DNA of 64,000 nt from Terramyces sp. JEL0728 (GCA_027603945.1 JADIIU010000031.1:1-64000), one strand, 5' to 3'. Shown: positions 1 to 10,065, numbered from the stretch's first letter. Numbers and translations are program-made. Notes: generated by a model from the sequence alone, not told the origin.

Positions 1-54
1 AACACAGGGCCTTCAGTTTACAAGACTGACGCTCTACCACTGAGCTATACGGGC
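1..54 (-). tRNA. tRNA-Thr (anticodon UGU), 3' part cut by window edge
   Basis: Read on the minus strand from 54, the sequence gives a 7-nt acceptor strand (GCCCGTA), positions TA, a D arm (GCTC-AGTGGTA-GAGC), a five-pair anticodon stem (TCAGT/ACTGA) around the loop CTTGTAA, a short variable loop, and the start of the T arm (CTGTGTT). The central loop triplet TGT is the threonine anticodon reading ACA. The 3' half of the T arm and the acceptor lie outside the window. No intron is seen in the anticodon loop. Confidence 0.9.
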
Positions 55-126
55 TTGAAAATCCGAATACTTTGATGTTCATGATGAAATCAAATGTTTG
101 AACAATGAGAACAATACGTAGAATAG

Positions 127-489
127 CTACTGTTCCCAAGGTTTCTTTATTGGCTTGACATTAGATGAACTACTGGATTCATGTACGGTGGTTGGTATTT
201 GCTTGATGCCTGGAATCTCTTCGCCTCTCTGGATTTTATCCATAATGTCTTGAAACGACAGCTTTGGCCCTTCATCTTCCTGTTTCTCAATCACCGGTGG
301 TTCTGTTGGCACTGTAGCAAGCGTATTCTTCCACTCCAAATACATTTGCAAATCAAACTTTTCAAAGAATTTCGAATAGTAGAAATGCTTGATCTGCATT
401 GCATTTCCAGTTAGCGTTGATTTTCCCTTTTGAAATCGTCCATCCGTTTCGAAATTGTATTCATCAAACCTCTCGAAAATTCTTTCCAT
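127..489 (-). CDS. KPWE-motif peroxisomal protein (PEX39/C6orf226-like)
   Basis: This is a single-exon protein of 120 residues, with the start placed at the ATG ending at 489 (MERIFERF). The C-terminal third carries the signature of the KPWE family: a short helix (LSFQDIMDKIQRGEEIPGI), then KQIP, a Ser-rich spacer, and the terminal KPIKKPWEQ. In this family (C6orf226 in animals, Yjr012c in yeast, recently named PEX39) the motif is linked to peroxisomal matrix protein import through PEX7/PTS2. The N-terminal half is lysine and aromatic rich without a known domain. It is divergent from the RING gene, and the two start codons are only 5 bp apart, so both 5' leaders must lie in the partner's coding region or be near zero. 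The motif match is visible; the PTS2 role here is inferred. Confidence 0.7.
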   Translation of the reverse strand: MERIFERFDEYNFETDGRFQKGKSTLTGNAMQIKHFYYSKFFEKFDLQMYLEWKNTLATVPTEPPVIEKQEDEGPKLSFQDIMDKIQRGEEIPGIKQIPTTVHESSSSSNVKPIKKPWEQ

Positions 490-494
490 TCGAA

Positions 495-1085
495 ATGGAA
501 AAAAATGGCATGGGGAGCACTGTAATGTCAGATACAGTCGAACCGGTAGAATGCTGCCCAATATGTTTATCGAATGAATCAAGAACTGTCCTTATACCCT
601 GCTTTCATTCTTTTTGCTTCTCCTGCATAGAGAAATGGCTGGTTACAAATCCAGTCTGTCCACTGTGCAAGCAAGAAACAAAACTGGTCTCAAACAATTC
701 AGAAATCGTAAAAGTGAAGGATTTAAAGAAACGTCCAAGTAAGTGGGGAAAAGGACCAATGTTTGGATTGGAATTGAGAAAGTACATGTACAGAAACAAC
801 AAGAAATCTATTGTTAGTAAAAAGGAGACTATGATTAAACCAGATCTAAAGGATTGGATATCCAGAGATTTGGAAGTATTAGGAATTCCCAGTGATTTAC
901 TTTCAAATTACATTTACACTTTCTTTATTCAAAACAAGTCAAATCCAAACATAGAAAAAGAATTAAACGCATTATTACGAGATTACTTGATGGAGAATAC
1001 AGAGTTGTTTGTTGGAGAAATGATTAGATTCAGCTGCAGCAAATTAGAAATCAAGACGTTTGACTCTTATATAAAACATGAATAA
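495..1085 (+). CDS. Topors-like RING-finger E3 ligase
   Basis: This single-exon protein has 196 residues from the first ATG; in-frame alternatives are at 510 and 525. Near residues 19-60 is a C3HC4 RING: CPIC, then CFHSFCFSC, then CPLC, in the spacing typical of the Topors/ICP0-like class. The rest matches the Topors C-terminal layout: a basic region (KKRPSKWGKG), then a helical block (DWISRDLEVLGIPSDLL, later LRDYLMENTELFVGEM) ending near FDSYIKHE, where Topors has its PWI-like, HEF-type helices. It probably acts as a nuclear ubiquitin/SUMO E3. The first-ATG start sits 5 bp from the start of the divergent KPWE gene; a start at 510 or 525 would leave 20-35 bp. Human TOPORS is far longer, so this is the minimal core. 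Confidence 0.75.
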   Translation: MEKNGMGSTVMSDTVEPVECCPICLSNESRTVLIPCFHSFCFSCIEKWLVTNPVCPLCKQETKLVSNNSEIVKVKDLKKRPSKWGKGPMFGLELRKYMYRNNKKSIVSKKETMIKPDLKDWISRDLEVLGIPSDLLSNYIYTFFIQNKSNPNIEKELNALLRDYLMENTELFVGEMIRFSCSKLEIKTFDSYIKHE

Positions 1086-1125
1086 TTATCCGCTGTGACT
1101 GTGGAACTAATAGCCCAGCGGGGAA

Positions 1126-1133
1126 TGACGTCA
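1126..1133. promoter_or_regulatory. CRE palindrome TGACGTCA upstream of seven-TM gene
   Basis: A perfect 8-bp ATF/CREB-type palindrome lies 170 bp before the start codon of the family-A seven-TM gene at 1304. The same octamer occurs beside the family-A copy starting at 20656. Binding of a bZIP factor is inferred, not shown. Confidence 0.4.
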
Positions 1134-1303
1134 AATTCGAATTTCAAGCAAATAGACTTGCTGTTGCGGATGGAAATGTATACCCGACAATTTTTATATA
1201 GACTTTTTCCGATTTAAATCCCTCAACTTGCCCGGATTTAATAATATGTTATCCGCCAAATAAACATCACATCAGCGATGATGACATTTTAAAGTTTTTC
1301 ACA

Positions 1304-2438
1304 ATGATATATTACGACCCTTTGCAGAGATTATCTGTCTACGTGGTTGCAATAGTCCTGCTGTTGGATTTCTACGGATTATTTGTATCAGTATGTCTAG
1401 CAATTGGTTTAATACGCGCTTATATGGCTAAAACATTCCAACCTATGCAATACAGCTCGATAATGCAATTGATCAATACCACTTTATTTGTTGTATTCTC
1501 AATCACCTCAAAGATTGATTTGCTGTATTATAATTGGGATGCTGGATCTTTGCACTATGATCATCCAGATATTAACACTACGCGTAGCAATTGGATTCAC
1601 TATTTAAACCCAACATTGTTCAATCTGGGCTGTTTGCCGATTTATATTGCTGGTCTGCTACAAATTCTTGCCTTGGATGCGATCATGAGTGAAAGGAACA
1701 CAGTGGTTAGGAGTTGGGTGCTTAAGCGGCCTTTTGCATTCTTTTCGCTAGGCATTATACCTGGTTTCATTGGTGCGATATTGTATTGGGTAGAAATGTA
1801 TGTCCGTGGTATTGATCATCCTTACTCTGTAAATGGTCAGATTATCGCACCATACAACCTTTCTTATGTCGTAATTTCTACATATTTGTTGTCGATGATC
1901 AGCACGATGTATGGATTGGTGGTTAGCCTGCGGACTTATGCGAAACTAAAGGCCAACTTTAAGATGATGATCGAAATAGCCCAAAAACGCGGTATCCCAG
2001 GGTATTTAGTGTTCCAAGTGTTGCAGATTGGATATACTATACCGATAATCGGATTTATCAAAGGGTTTGAACTACTCATATGGATCTTTCCGTCGGCGGT
2101 CAATGTCTATTATGGTAACTGTGATTAACTGTAGGTACGTATGGAATGGTCCTCGCAGCTTTGCCGCCAATCCTATCCTTCATTAATAATGGCAGTAACA
2201 AGAATATTCACTCTCTCGTTCCATTCTTTCGTAAAACCTTGGGTAAAGGAAAGCTAATTTAGGCGCTGTGTATATCAAATCATCGACCGAGAAAGCATGG
2301 AACCCATTCTATAGTGAAAAATCGAATGTAGCATCGAATATGTATACCGAATCCAAAGATGTTTCGATTAGTGTGAAACCAGAGCCAATTTCAAACTCTG
2401 CAATCGTGAACCCAGAGAAAATCGCTGTGCCTTTATAA
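1304..2438 (+). CDS. Family-A seven-TM receptor-like protein, copy A1
   Basis: Three exons (1304-2114, 2135-2242, 2263-2438) joined across two 20-nt introns give 331 residues. Seven hydrophobic segments can be counted, with short loops and a polar tail of about 60 residues. Hallmarks shared with the copies at 19.5-26 kb are MQYSS after TM1, an SKIDLLYYNW loop, YSVNGQIIAPYNLSY before TM5, GIPGYLVFQVLQIGY in TM6, and ELLIWIFPSAVNVYYG in TM7, followed by NNGSNKN. The tail has KAWNPFY, also shared. I do not recognise a named GPCR class; the topology suggests a receptor, and the paralogue number suggests a lineage-specific sensory family. Compared with copies A2 and A5 it lacks the first intron but keeps the other two at identical positions. 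Signalling function is inferred. Confidence 0.8.
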
Positions 2439-2490
2439 TTCGCTTATCATGAATAACAAGCTTGAACTTTTTTCCTTTTTGAATTTCAGA

Positions 2491-2865
2491 ATGTTGAAAG
2501 ACGCAAAAATAAAAACCAGTTCAGTTCTGAACAAGGATTCAAAGAACTATGGAAAGAAATTCCTAATAGACAACAATCCAGAAACGTGCTGGAATTCCGC
2601 ACAAGGAAATGGGCAGTTTGTGCAAATTGAGTTTGAAGAACCAAAAACAGTAACAAAACTAAAGATACAGTTTCAAGGTGGATTCTGTGGAAAAAATGTT
2701 CAAATTATAGCAAATGAAGAGTTTTTACAGAATATTTATCCTACTGATTCAAGTGATTTGCAGGTATTTGACTTGTCTTGTACTTTTCAGAAATTAAAAA
2801 TCTTGTTTGTTGATGGGACTGATTTCTATGGAAGAATAATTATTTATCATTTGGAGTTGGAATAA
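2491..2865 (+). CDS. NR2C2AP: NR2C2AP orthologue (F5/8 type C-like beta-sandwich protein)
   Basis: This single-exon protein has 124 residues. It is collinear with animal NR2C2AP (TRA16): SSVLN near the start, YGKKFLIDNNPETCWNS, GQFVQIEFEEP, KIQFQGGF, then near the end DGTDFYGRIIIYHLELE. The fold is a discoidin (F5/8 C)-like beta-sandwich. The animal protein was described as a partner of the nuclear receptor TR4, but such receptors are absent from fungi, so the ancestral role must be something else. An in-frame ATG at 2449 would add 14 residues that do not align with the family, and the sequence just before 2491 reads like a splice acceptor (TTTCAG), so 2491 is preferred. Confidence 0.85.
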   Translation: MLKDAKIKTSSVLNKDSKNYGKKFLIDNNPETCWNSAQGNGQFVQIEFEEPKTVTKLKIQFQGGFCGKNVQIIANEEFLQNIYPTDSSDLQVFDLSCTFQKLKILFVDGTDFYGRIIIYHLELE

Positions 2866-3359
2866 AGGGAATTGTGGTTTATAGCATCTATGCGTGTTTT
2901 TGAATCGAATTTGCCAGAAAGACTGAAAACACTCGTATCCTTGGTTCACTAGACCTGTGCTGCCCACATATGATATCATTGCAGGGGCATCTATGAAGTA
3001 GCCGTTCCGAACTGGATGAAATATTCTCAGTAGGCGAGTGTATAGTGTCGGATTCTCCAAGGATGCAAGAGAAAACAGGAAATGGGTTGCATGTATCGTT
3101 TCCCGCACATTGCGGATCATTGATATCACAATCCATGTCTGTGCGTCAAATATCTTGGTTTTTTTCTGGTTCAATATTTGAATTGCCAGCATTCCATTCA
3201 CGGTGGATTTCAATGGAACCGGCAAGTAAAATGTATTCCGCTTGCGGCTCCCAGAATTACTATCCGGCAATACTCTCTCTAGTCCTCTGTTTGGTTATCC
3301 TTTCCTTCATTAAAGTCGCGAACCACGTTTTTTCGAAAAAGGAAATACCCGAATCAAGG
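2866..3359. other. Intergenic, possibly containing a decayed reading frame
   Basis: No gene can be supported here. The plus frame of the following receptor stays open back to about 3045 and contains a hydrophobic stretch (ILSLVLCLVILSFI, 3279-3320), so a longer N terminus from ATG 3063 or 3213 is possible. On the minus strand two overlapping open stretches exist, one rich in Cys and Ser (about 3136-2888), but neither has a good start, a recognisable domain or credible introns. Confidence 0.4.
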
Positions 3360-4868
3360 ATGATAAAACGGCCATGTCAAAATTTTGTACTTATGATTTT
3401 GGCTCTGATATTTATCCAGTTGTGCTATTCATTGCAAGTCATCTCATCAGAATGGCTGGTTGAAGACTGTAGTGATTCTCCAGCAGTAATGTACACCTTC
3501 AACTTGGACACGACAGTTAATAATGCAACTAGGAAAAAGAGTGAAGCAACGCCTTGGCCAGTAATGCTACAGGTAGAGCTTACAACCAACCAATGGCCCC
3601 AAAGATGCCAGTCTGCCTTAAAAGCCCCGATTTCGAAAGGATGCTGCGTTACAGCTTCGATCCCAAAAAATACACAACCTTATAAAAGCGGTTCAACCGA
3701 AGCCGTTCAAGATCCAAATAATCCAACTTTTGCTGCACCTCGTTCTGCAAAAGGTGAAAGATACTGCCACCTTAAAAGCGCAAACTCTTCTGTTTTCGGG
3801 TACAAAGAAGCATGGTATAGAGCAGATGGCGGTTGCTATGACAAGGTCGTTTGCAACGCTAATGGCCAACTTGTTTTCTACGGGGATAAATCGTGTTCTT
3901 CTCCTGTCGAGAATTTCCAGCTGACAATTAACACTATTCCATTAAATTCCACTGCTCTTCAATCCGTCGAGGCTGCTTTTGTTGCAGTTTACAATTCCAC
4001 ACAAGATTATTCGTGGATCGCCAGCATTCCCACCAGTAGCGTCTATCCAGATTACCGATACACCTCTGACATACTTATTATTATTTGCTATACGTTTGCT
4101 TCTATTGCATTGCTGGTCGTCATTGTTTACATGGGTTACAACCTTTATGTCAAGAGAACTCGTTACATACTTGGCCAGTTCATCAGTCAAGTCCTTTGGG
4201 GTGCTTGGCTCGTTACTAGAATTTACTCTACCTTTTTCATTTGGAATCCAAATTTAGATGAAGCCCTGTATGCGCTGCAGAATTTGGCTTCCCTGGTTGC
4301 TGTGATCAATATCACTTGGTCCTTCCTGAACTTTCTCCGCACAAAGCTTTACCAAAACGTAATTATATATTCGGCCATTCTCGTTGTGCATTTAGGGTTA
4401 GCTGGCCCAAACTACTATAGATGGGATAGAACCCCAGCACACAATCCCGGGTGGTTAAACGATTGGAAAAAGACATATCTGCCTTACTGGTTGCTCATCA
4501 TGTTTATCTGGAACTGCTCTATCCCAGTGTATGTGATGCTCAATTTGCTGGCTTTCAAAGCTAGTTCATTCCGAAAGCAGCTGAAAATGATGGTAGATGA
4601 CCATGCCGCTTTCTGCATAGCACTTTTATTTCAATTGATGAACATGGCGCTTTATATTACGCTTGACCAGCTGCGAAATAATTCCGAGGTGCTGGGCAGT
4701 GATCGTACATGGGTAGCATCTTTCAGCTACATTGCATTCTCATTTGCCCTTCACGCAGTACTGAATTTGGTCCTTGCTCTTCAAATTGATAGGTTTATTG
4801 AAGAAAGGACAAACGCTTACAGTAAATCAAAGAAATCAAGCGAAATTGATTCTCGTCTTAGAGCTTAA
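3360..4868 (+). CDS. Seven-TM receptor-like protein with secreted N-terminal domain
   Basis: A single exon from ATG 3360 gives 502 residues. It begins with a typical signal peptide (hydrophobic core LMILALIFIQLCY). Next come about 200 residues of ectodomain with many cysteines (including a CC pair) and several N-glycosylation sequons (NNAT, NSS, NST), then seven clear membrane segments from about 4050 to 4790, and a short Ser/Lys tail. This is the topology of a GPCR with a large ligand-binding ectodomain. The ectodomain resembles nothing I can name, and the membrane part lacks class-A DRY or NPxxY motifs. It is unrelated in sequence to seven-TM families A and B of this window. Starts at 3063 or 3213 would add another hydrophobic segment; 3360 is preferred because it begins exactly at the signal peptide. 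Confidence 0.75.
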   Translation: MIKRPCQNFVLMILALIFIQLCYSLQVISSEWLVEDCSDSPAVMYTFNLDTTVNNATRKKSEATPWPVMLQVELTTNQWPQRCQSALKAPISKGCCVTASIPKNTQPYKSGSTEAVQDPNNPTFAAPRSAKGERYCHLKSANSSVFGYKEAWYRADGGCYDKVVCNANGQLVFYGDKSCSSPVENFQLTINTIPLNSTALQSVEAAFVAVYNSTQDYSWIASIPTSSVYPDYRYTSDILIIICYTFASIALLVVIVYMGYNLYVKRTRYILGQFISQVLWGAWLVTRIYSTFFIWNPNLDEALYALQNLASLVAVINITWSFLNFLRTKLYQNVIIYSAILVVHLGLAGPNYYRWDRTPAHNPGWLNDWKKTYLPYWLLIMFIWNCSIPVYVMLNLLAFKASSFRKQLKMMVDDHAAFCIALLFQLMNMALYITLDQLRNNSEVLGSDRTWVASFSYIAFSFALHAVLNLVLALQIDRFIEERTNAYSKSKKSSEIDSRLRA

Positions 4869-4933
4869 TATATGTCAATTGAAACGCGGCGCAGCTTTAT
4901 AATTTTTTTTTGTCTGAACAATTTTCATTCCAA

Positions 4934-6503
4934 ATGTCCAAACTTGAAGAATTCTTCAAATCCAACAATATCACATACGAAAAAGTCGAGATTGTCCAAA
5001 ATGACCAAGGATTCAGCGTTAGGGCAACTGAAGACATTGAAGAAGGAGCCAAAGGTAAGCTGCTTTTAACAAGTTTGTTCAATTCCAAAAGAATCCGTCT
5101 TATCCATTCGAAACACTGCCTGTGCTGATATCTTGGAAGAAAACGAATTGGGTGGGGTTCTAGGTTTGGCAATTGCTATCATGTTTGAATCGTCACTAGG
5201 CGAAAAATCACCATGGTTCAACTATTTGCAAAGTATTCCTCAATTCGAAAATGTCCCATGTTTTTGGGGTGATGAAGATGTAGCGTTTTTAGCAAACACA
5301 GATGTTGGCAGATCCTTGGCCCAGGATCTTCAATATTTGCACGATGATTACAAAGAACACCTTTTGCCTTTGATTGAAAAATATAGTGAATTTGATGGGA
5401 CATTCATGACTCTGGAACGATGGATGCATGCAACTTCTTTAGTTACTTCTAGGGCTTTCCAAGTTGATGAATTCCATGGCGAATCCCTTGTTCCTTTGGC
5501 TGATTTGTTTAACCACAAATCCGGAGCTGAACATGTACACTTTGAAGGTGTAGGCGATGTATGCCCAACTTGCGGTTCAAGTGATGGGTGCGATTGCGAA
5601 GGTGAAGAGTGGGAAGATGAAGACGAGGCACCAGAACTTGATACTATCGAAGAAGCCGAAGAAGAAATTCCTGAATTGGCAGAGATGGATGAGGCTCCTG
5701 AATTGGACGAAGAAACACCTATGGATGATGATATTCTGGAAATGGTCACTGTTAGGTCTGCAAAGAAGGGAGAAGAGTTGTTCAACACTTATGGGGACCA
5801 CTCCAACAGCTCTCTGCTTCGTTTGTACGGATTTGTGGATGATGTTTGTGAATTCTCTTGCGTCCGAATTGACAGAAAGGACGTTGTTGAACAATTCAAA
5901 CAGCTCGATGAAGAAAGTCTTGAAGATCGATTAGGATTCTGGGATCAAGTTGGAAAAGACATTGTCGACCAGCTGGGATCATTGAATGAAAACGAAGAGC
6001 AAGATGAAGATGAAGAATTTGAAGAAGAACACGAACATACTGGAGATTGCTGTGGTGAAGAACACGGCCATGACGGAGAAGGCGATATGTGCTGCGACGA
6101 TGAAAACTGCAAAGGATGCGACGAAGAAGATCCATTGATGGATGATTTCTACATTGAACAAGACGGCAAGCCTTCATTTGCCCTGGCTGCCTTTGTAAAC
6201 TTATTATCAATGTCTCAACAAGCATTTGAAACTATCGCTGTAGATTTGAACTTGGCCATCGAAGCTCTCGTCAAGATTAGAAACTCATTACAAGAAGCTC
6301 CAAAGCCTAAAAAGAAGGGGAAAGGAAAGATTGACAAATTACAAGCCGCTGTCGATTCCACCATCAAATCTTTAGTTGAAGCAAGATTAAGCGAGTATGG
6401 AACCCTGGATGCTGAAGCTGCAAATCAGAATCAAAAGTATGCGTTGATGTTGAGGAATGAAGAAATCTCCATCCTGCAAAAGTACTTGAAGAACAAGAAT
6501 TGA
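4934..6503 (+). CDS. SET-domain lysine methyltransferase (SETD6/Rkm4 class) with metal-ligand-rich insert
   Basis: Two exons (4934-5054, 5074-6503) joined over a 19-nt intron give 516 residues. The family pattern is clear: GFSVRATEDIEEGAKV at the SET start, IPKESVLS, LVPLADLFNHK (the NH motif), then ELFNTYGDHSNSSLLRLYGF with the catalytic Tyr, followed by a helical substrate-binding C-terminal domain. Relatives methylate non-histone targets such as ribosomal proteins or RelA. Unusual is the interruption between NHK and ELFNTYG by about 70 acidic residues that open with two CxxC-like clusters (CPTCG, CDCEG). A second insert near 6010-6130 is rich in His and Cys (HEHTGDCCGEEHGHDG, then MCCDDENCKGC). 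These look like metal-binding or charge-buffering loops. ATG 4910 is an alternative start adding 8 residues. Confidence 0.85.
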
Positions 6504-6552
6504 TTGGTATTTAAATAATAAAGTGTTATCATAAATTGATTTATTGAGGCAA

Positions 6553-8747
6553 TCACAATTTAGCAGGAGGTCTAATTTCATCCAACTTCTTGTACATTGC
6601 ATCAATGTATTGACGATATTTGTTTGCAGCTTCAGGTCTCTTCAACTTGAATGTAGGAGTCAAAAGCCCGTTATCTGCGCTGAATGCTTCACTCTCAACA
6701 TGGATTTGCTTCAAGAATTCAAATCCACGGAGTTTTTCTTTTTTGGCAATAGAGGTCAAATCCTTCAAAATAGCCCCCTTGAATTTGTCATTTTGACATA
6801 ATTGAACCAATAATGGATGTGGTGGAGCGCCAACTGCTGGTGGTGGTGGGGCTACGGTGGATGAAGGGAGTAGTCCGTTTTGGATTGCGTAGGAAATAGA
6901 GTATTCTTGATCTGGAACAATAATTCCAACCAATTCGGATTGCAATGAATCACCATGTACATAAACTTGCGCAACAAATCCGCTCTTCAAGTAAACATTT
7001 TCAAGCTGGATTAAAACCAATCTACCTTTTCAGGAGCAATGTATTCACCTTGAGCAAGTTTGAAAATGTTCTTTTTACGATCAACGATAAACAGACGTCC
7101 GTCCTTGTCCAATGTGCAGATATCTCCTGTCTTGAGCCATCCATCTGGGGTGATTGTGTCTGCGGTCTTTTCCTTGTCCTTCAAATATCCTTTGAATACG
7201 GTTGGTCCACGAATCCATACTTCGCCCTGATATTAAGAACAGTTACCTTCAAATCTTTGGCGTGATAGTTCATTTCAGGAACTGAAACCAACTTGATTTC
7301 ACAAGATGGTGACGGGGAACCAACGTGTCCAGGCTTCAAGTCAAACGGATGCATAAGAGTAGTGTTTGCAGTAGATTCGGTCTGGCCGTATCCTTCTACA
7401 CAGTGGCATCCAACAGCAATACGAAGAAAGTTTAGTACATTTGGGGAAATCGGAGCACTGCCAGTGACAATAGCCCTTACACGTCCACCTAATAGGTTTT
7501 TGACTTTGCTGAAAACAATTGGGTCCCAAATTGAATGAGTGAGACTTCCATCTTGTTTAAGGTAGTACAGTTTTGCTTCCATTGCTCTGTTGAACAAAGC
7601 AGCTTTCACAGCAGAGCCAGAGTTGGTAGCACCTTGAATAATCTTGTCGTGGATTCTGTTCAATAAACGTGGAACAGAAGCAAAAACAGTCGGTCTCAAC
7701 ACTCCAATATCTTCAACCAACAATGATACATCTCCTCTAAAGAAACCGGCAGACGCACCGCAGGCAATAACAGTGTTGATAAGCAATCTTTCAAAAATGT
7801 GAGCCAATGGAAGGTAAGAAACGTGAACATCGTCAGTTTCCATCTTGAACGAAGAGCAAGATCCTCTTACACCTGCAACAATGTTCATGTGAGTAAGCAT
7901 GGCACCTTTTGGGTTTCCAGTGGTTCCTAAATGTCAGATAGTAATTACCAGATGTGTAAGAAAGACAGTACAAGTCGTCCTTTGTTGGCAAACGGTGTGG
8001 GAGTGGTTTCTTTTTACCCAAATCCAAAACTTCACTCCAGGAGACGACTTTAACTCCTAATTGCGCACCCCAACTCTTGAAAATTGGAATTGGTGATGGT
8101 TGGTCTTTGAATAATGATTCCATGACAATAATAACTTTCAAGGTAGGGCATTTTGGAATAAGAGCCAGCAATTGGGCGATTTTGTCAACAGAAGACAAAA
8201 TAATAGGAACTTCAGCGTGATTGATAATGTATTCAGTAGTTTCTGCGCCAAGAGTGTCATATAGCGCAACGTTTGGAATAGAGTAGGCTCCGGCACCAAG
8301 ATCAGAAACCATCCATTCTTCACGATTAACTGAAAATACACCCAAGAACCACTGGGCAGCTTTTTCAGTTACATATTGGTCATAAAGGTGAACCAAACCA
8401 GATCCAAATTGAGTGCGTTCAATGTCAATTTGCTTATAAGTCTTGAATTGATATTCAGACCAAGTAACGACTCCATTTTTTACAATTGGATAACGTGATC
8501 CCAAGAATGGATTATTTGGGAATGATTTTACAGTATGGTTAAAGATGTCTTGTTGAGTACTTCTGCCTGGGAAATCTGTAAGCAGTTCATTCGGCGAAAT
8601 GGTTGATCTGTAAACTGCGGTTTCAAGAGGATTTGCTGGAGTTGTAACTGGGACAGCTTTCACTTTAAGGGTTCTGAATGCTTCTTCTTCGAGAATTGGC
8701 ACTCCAAGATAAGGATCAATTTGAGCTTTGACTTCTTGTTTTACCAT
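6553..8747 (-). CDS. Long-chain acyl-CoA synthetase with PTS1 tail
   Basis: Four exons (8747-7949, 7926-7247, 7226-7026, 7005-6553) with introns of 22, 20 and 20 nt give 710 residues. Removing the first intron restores the AMP-binding motif YTSGTTGNPKGAM. Also visible are GYGQTE, the hinge motif with GDI then DRKKNIFKLAQGEYIAPEK, and a C-terminal ANL domain. It activates long-chain fatty acids to acyl-CoA using ATP. The last three residues are AKL, an accepted PTS1 peroxisome signal ([SAC][KRH][LM]), so this copy probably feeds peroxisomal beta-oxidation. The first in-frame ATG is at 8747. The KPWE peroxisome-linked gene lies in the same window. Confidence 0.92.
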
Positions 8748-9005
8748 TGCTGATTGGAACTTTTTGTCACTTGATTTTTGATTTGGTTGAAAAATCACAT
8801 GATTCCTAATGCTAATTCACCACTTTCAAAACGACCAATAGTAGGCTAGGCAAAGTTATTACGAGATGTCATTATTCGCAAGCTGCTTCTTGCAGCTGTG
8901 TTCGCGTTCCAATAATTTGGCTAGGTCTCAGATTGCAAGTTCGGTTCGGCCGTGCTTTTAGAGATGGATTTAATAAAACAAGAGCTCCGAATTTACTTGT
9001 ACAAT

Positions 9006-10065
9006 TTATTTACGCTTAAACAAGTAGTGCATTACAACCCAATCATTGCCTCCGTTATACCCAAATACTTCTGCTACCCCAAGGTAAAACATTCGCCATC
9101 TCTGGAACCAAACAGCTGCATCTTTACCATAGGTCTTTGTAAAAATCTCCATAATTTCAGTCTTGTTTTCATCCATTAGCCTCAACCATTCGTTTGAAGT
9201 TTGTTCTAAATAAAAACAAGAATACCATAGTTGGCTCCGGATACTGTCCATCTGTCAAGAACTTGCAAGTCTTCTTGGAACCACATAAACAAATCTTGGG
9301 ATGGCATGGTGCCTCCAGTGAAAAAGTACTTGCCCATCCATCCAGAGTTGGAAGTAAAGTCGTATGGCATTGTTCTGTGCGCGAATATATGGACAAACAT
9401 GCGTCCAGTATCAGGCTTGACCCATTTCGACACCTTTTCAAATAGCTGGTAGTAGTTTTTCATATGTTCAAACATTTCAATTGACATTACACGGTCATAA
9501 ACTTTATCGGTTTGGAATTCGTTCATATCTGCCGTGATGATATTCAAATTCTGTAATCCTAGGTGTTCCGCCTTTTCCATGATAAACTCTCTTTGAGTGG
9601 AAGAGTTGGACAAGCCAGTGATCGTGCTGTTTGGATACTTTTCAGCCAAGTACAGAGAAAGAGATCCCCACCTACATAAAATAAAGAGTACCCACATCCT
9701 AGATCCAAGATAGACAATCCATCTTCCAATTGAGCTCTTTCACAGTACAATTCAAGCATGTGTTCTTCTGCTTCATCCAAATCCTTTGCTCCCCGCTCAA
9801 ATAACGAAGAAGAATATTTCAATCGTTTGCCCAGACACAGTTGAAAGAATCTAGTAGGTAGTTCGTAATGTTGTTCATTGGCTTCTTCGGTATTCAAAGC
9901 TATTTTTGCGGTTTTGAGGTTGAGGATATAATCTCGTTTTGCAGCATCTTGCTCGGTGGATGTTGCATAAGTGAGATCCTTTGTCTTTAGTCCAAGCATG
10001 TAGCGAGCACCTAAGCGAGTAACAAAGTCAGGAACGTAGCCTGTTTCAATCAATCCCTCGAACAT
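9006..10065 (-). CDS. SAM-dependent methyltransferase, CFAS / coclaurine N-methyltransferase-like
   Basis: Three exons (10065-9692, 9671-9226, 9205-9006), two 20-nt introns, 339 residues. The N terminus ([18 protein letters not shown]) matches the CNMT-like branch of the cyclopropane fatty-acyl synthase superfamily rather than bacterial Cfa. [19 protein letters not shown] is the family motif before the Rossmann domain. Splicing restores the SAM site [19 protein letters not shown], followed by EMFEHMKNY. Members methylate amines or unsaturated acyl chains, so the substrate cannot be decided from sequence. Position 10065 is the first in-frame ATG. It lies next to the acyl-CoA synthetase in the same orientation, which is consistent with, but does not prove, a lipid role. 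Confidence 0.85.

Noticed and set aside
5348..5788. Ser-rich minus-strand frame opposite the SET gene
   Set aside because: It is the antisense shadow of the acidic repeats (Asp/Glu codons reversed give Ser/Phe/Ile), not a gene.
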